Shown here: one piece after another, positions 4,986-6,580 of the stretch
Layout of the letters: every line of letters begins with the position of its first letter
How positions within the stretch are numbered: position 1 is the stretch's first letter
Source: Pseudomonadota bacterium
GTDB taxonomy: Bacteria; Pseudomonadota; Alphaproteobacteria; Acetobacterales; Acetobacteraceae
DNA: 6,580 nucleotides
NCBI GenBank assembly: GCA_021779655.1
Contig: JAJYAF010000123.1
Span: 1-6,580 of the forward strand
Direction of reading: 5' to 3'
Notes under the pieces: model-generated
Seen by the model: only the letters and a program-made list of their open reading frames with translations
The model's database searches: none
Told to the model about the DNA's origin: nothing
Position numbers and translations under genes: made by a program

Positions 4986-5752
4986 CAGGCGCTTGCCTCC
5001 CCCGGATGCCGGCCGGGCCGCTGCGGCAGCACGAACAGGCAGAGCAGGATGAAGGCCGCGATGATGCCGGAGGCGGCGGGGCGGCTGAAATCCAGCCCTC
5101 CCAGGGCGACCGGCTTGTCCAGAAAATCCCCCATGGTCGCGCCCAGGGGACGGGTGAGGACGAACGCTGCCCAGAACAGCCAGACCCGCGAGATATTGCT
5201 CCGGAAGTATAGGCCGGCGATCAGGACGAGCGCCGCCGCGAAAACACCGGCGCCGCCCAGATAACCGAGGCCGCCGGTATCCGCCATCCAGTCGCCGAGC
5301 GCCGTCCCCAGGGTCTGCGAGAAGGTAATCGCACCCCAGTAGAAGGCCTCCGCCCGCCGGGAGGTGACGGTGTTCACGGAAATCGTGCCCTCCGTGCGGT
5401 ACCAGCCGAGAAGCACGAGCAGCAGACAGGTGAAAAGCAGTGCTGATCCGCCGGTATAGCCGATGCCGAGCGACCGGTCGGCGAAATCCGCCATCGTCGT
5501 GCCGAACGTGGTGGAGGCGATGATCGTCGCCCAATACAGGAAAGCGTGGAACCGGGAGGCGAAGATCTGGGCGCCGGCAAGCAGGGCGAAGACCACGAGG
5601 AACAAGGCGGTGCCGGCGAGATAACCCCAGTTCATCGTCATGGTCACCGTGTCGCCACCGGTCTCGCCCAGCGTCGTCGCCGCGATCTTGATGATCCAGA
5701 AAACAAGCGTGACTTCCGGCACCTTGGAAAATTTTCCGGCATTATTCATCAT
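4985..5752 (-). CDS. DUF347/COG4705 four-repeat integral membrane protein
   Basis: This is an inner-membrane protein of 255 residues with about eight hydrophobic segments, arranged as four repeats of roughly 55 residues. This matches the DUF347 repeat of COG4705 proteins, described as four tandem units of two transmembrane segments with a conserved tryptophan. Each unit has a Trp (19, 74, 139, 194) and a motif of the form Leu/Phe-Gly-x-Thr/Ala-x-Gly/Ala-Asp, ending at Asp34, Asp89, Asp154 and Asp209. The tail after about residue 243 is hydrophilic. No function is established as far as I know; buried Asp residues in every repeat would fit an ion or proton transporter, which is inference. Two consecutive ATGs are possible starts. 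AGGAG (5757-5761) lies four bases from the first and seven from the second, so the second (5749) may be used. Confidence 0.85.
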   Translation of the reverse strand: MMNNAGKFSKVPEVTLVFWIIKIAATTLGETGGDTVTMTMNWGYLAGTALFLVVFALLAGAQIFASRFHAFLYWATIIASTTFGTTMADFADRSLGIGYTGGSALLFTCLLLVLLGWYRTEGTISVNTVTSRRAEAFYWGAITFSQTLGTALGDWMADTGGLGYLGGAGVFAAALVLIAGLYFRSNISRVWLFWAAFVLTRPLGATMGDFLDKPVALGGLDFSRPAASGIIAAFILLCLFVLPQRPGRHPGEASA

Positions 5753-5756
5753 CGTA

Positions 5757-5761
5757 CTCCT
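5757..5761 (-). promoter_or_regulatory. Ribosome binding site of the DUF347 gene
   Basis: On the minus strand AGGAG lies four nucleotides before the first ATG (5752) and seven before the second (5749). The spacing slightly favours the second ATG. Confidence 0.6.
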
Positions 5762-5777
5762 GGGAAGAACCTTTTTA

Positions 5778-5805
5778 CCGCGATGCAGCGAAGCTGTAAA
5801 CGCGG
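5778..5805 (-). other. Hairpin between serA and the DUF347 gene
   Basis: CCGCG at 5778-5782 pairs with CGCGG at 5801-5805. Inside it, CAGC at 5786-5789 pairs with GCTG at 5793-5796 around a three-base loop. On the minus strand it follows the serA stop by 15 bases and is followed by TAAAAAGG rather than a T-tract, so it is not a classic intrinsic terminator. It could protect the serA 3' end or separate the two genes. Confidence 0.4.
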
Positions 5806-5820
5806 ACCCGGAACCTGCGC

Positions 5821-6580
5821 TCAGAAGCTCAGCGGTGTCGCCTGCATGACCAGGGGCAGGGCCTTTATCTGTTCCAGCACGGCAGCCGGAAGATCGCCAT
5901 CGATCGATATCAGGCAGATCGCATCCTCGCCTTCCGCCGCGCGGCCGAGATGGAAGGTGGCGATATTCACGCCGGCATCCGCCAGCACCATGCCGAACCG
6001 GCCGATGAATCCTGGCTTGTCCTTGTTGGTCACGTAGAGCATGTGGCGGGCGAAATCGGCCTCCACCTTGATGCCTTTGATCTCCACGAGCCGCGGCTTG
6101 CCATTGCCGATCAGCGTTCCGGCAACGGCGCGGGAATGCTCGTCCGTTGTCACGGTGATGCGCACCAGTGTCTGGTATTCGCTGGGCCGGTCGTGGCTCG
6201 CTTCCGAGACCTCGATCCCGTGATCACGCGCAAACACCGGGGCGGAGACCATGTTCACGCCTTCCATCGCCGGGCCGAGCAGCCCGGCAAGCGCGGCCGC
6301 GGAGAGCGGGCGGTGGTTCATTTCGGCGGCGGCGCCCTCGAACTCGATCAGCACGCGCCGGATTACGCCTTCCCTGGCCTGAGTCAGCTGGCCGGCAAGG
6401 GCGCCGAGCAGACGGCAGAGATCCATGTACGGGCGCAGCCGCGGCGCTTCCTCGGCGCTGACGGAGGGCATGTTCAGCGCGTTGCTGACCGAGCCGGTGA
6501 GCAGGAAATCGCTGATCTGCTCGGCCACCTGCAGGGCGACGTTTTCCTGCGCCTCGGTGGTGGCGGCGCCGAGATGCGGG
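5821..6580 (-). CDS. serA: D-3-phosphoglycerate dehydrogenase, C-terminal part
   Basis: This gene encodes the first committed enzyme of L-serine synthesis, oxidising 3-phosphoglycerate with NAD+ in the cytoplasm. The visible 252 residues start at PHLGAATTEAQ, whose His corresponds to the catalytic histidine of this dehydrogenase family; the N-terminal part lies beyond the window. Next come the end of the dehydrogenase core (SDFLLTGSVSNALNMPS), an intervening domain typical of the long SerA form (through GNGKPRLVEIKGI), and a C-terminal ACT domain from about HMLYVTNKDKPGFIGRFGMVL to the end (VMQATPLSF). ACT domains often give feedback control by serine, but whether this enzyme responds cannot be judged. 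The frame is open to the window edge; the GTG at 6528 is internal and not the real start. The DUF347 gene follows 68 bases downstream on the same strand. Confidence 0.95.
   Translation of the reverse strand, partial: PHLGAATTEAQENVALQVAEQISDFLLTGSVSNALNMPSVSAEEAPRLRPYMDLCRLLGALAGQLTQAREGVIRRVLIEFEGAAAEMNHRPLSAAALAGLLGPAMEGVNMVSAPVFARDHGIEVSEASHDRPSEYQTLVRITVTTDEHSRAVAGTLIGNGKPRLVEIKGIKVEADFARHMLYVTNKDKPGFIGRFGMVLADAGVNIATFHLGRAAEGEDAICLISIDGDLPAAVLEQIKALPLVMQATPLSF

Overview
The window is GC-rich, densely coding DNA that looks like an alphaproteobacterial chromosome. The SerA C-terminus, the GrxC-DUF1178 pair and the purine/urea-nitrogen genes all read as alphaproteobacterial. Rhodospirillales/Acetobacteraceae is my best guess, at low confidence and from general resemblance only. 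Seven genes and one gene fragment at each edge account for almost all of the sequence. I see no rRNA, tRNA, CRISPR array, insertion sequence or phage gene.

Region 1 (about 1-3903, + strand) is a catabolic operon for small amide/urea-type nitrogen compounds. It runs: the 3' end of an NCS2/AGZA-type purine permease; a short allophanate hydrolase (AtzF-like, amidase domain only); a tiny GatC-like subunit (AtzG/HpxX, DUF4089); an amidase (AtzE/HpxY); and an NTF2-fold accessory protein (AtzH/HpxZ, DUF3225). Three of the four junctions are ATGA stop/start overlaps, which suggests tight translational coupling. The exception is a 140-nt gap between atzF and atzG that carries a small repeat. The likely scheme is that the permease imports a purine or ureide-like compound, AtzE-AtzG-AtzH convert a carboxylated or oxalylated urea derivative, and AtzF releases ammonium from allophanate. 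The physiological substrate (oxalurate, carboxybiuret, biuret or similar) cannot be decided from the sequence.

Region 2 (3904-4188) is non-coding. It holds four perfect copies of a 16-bp tandem repeat whose core also occurs in the atzF-atzG gap, followed by a GC-rich stretch with alternative hairpins upstream of the next gene.

Region 3 (4189-4941, + strand) is a two-gene unit: glutaredoxin 3 (grxC) and a DUF1178 protein. Region 4 (4930-4985) is a four-copy 14-bp tandem repeat that fills the gap between convergent genes and touches both stop codons. Region 5 (4985-6580, - strand) holds a four-repeat DUF347/COG4705 membrane protein of unknown function, preceded on its strand by the C-terminal half of phosphoglycerate dehydrogenase (serA), which runs off the window.

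No wholly new system is evident. The most notable points are the amidase-only allophanate hydrolase inside an atzF-G-E-H operon with a permease, the start choice for the tiny AtzG, the three small-repeat loci in or next to gene ends, and the regular Asp/Trp spacing of the DUF347 protein.
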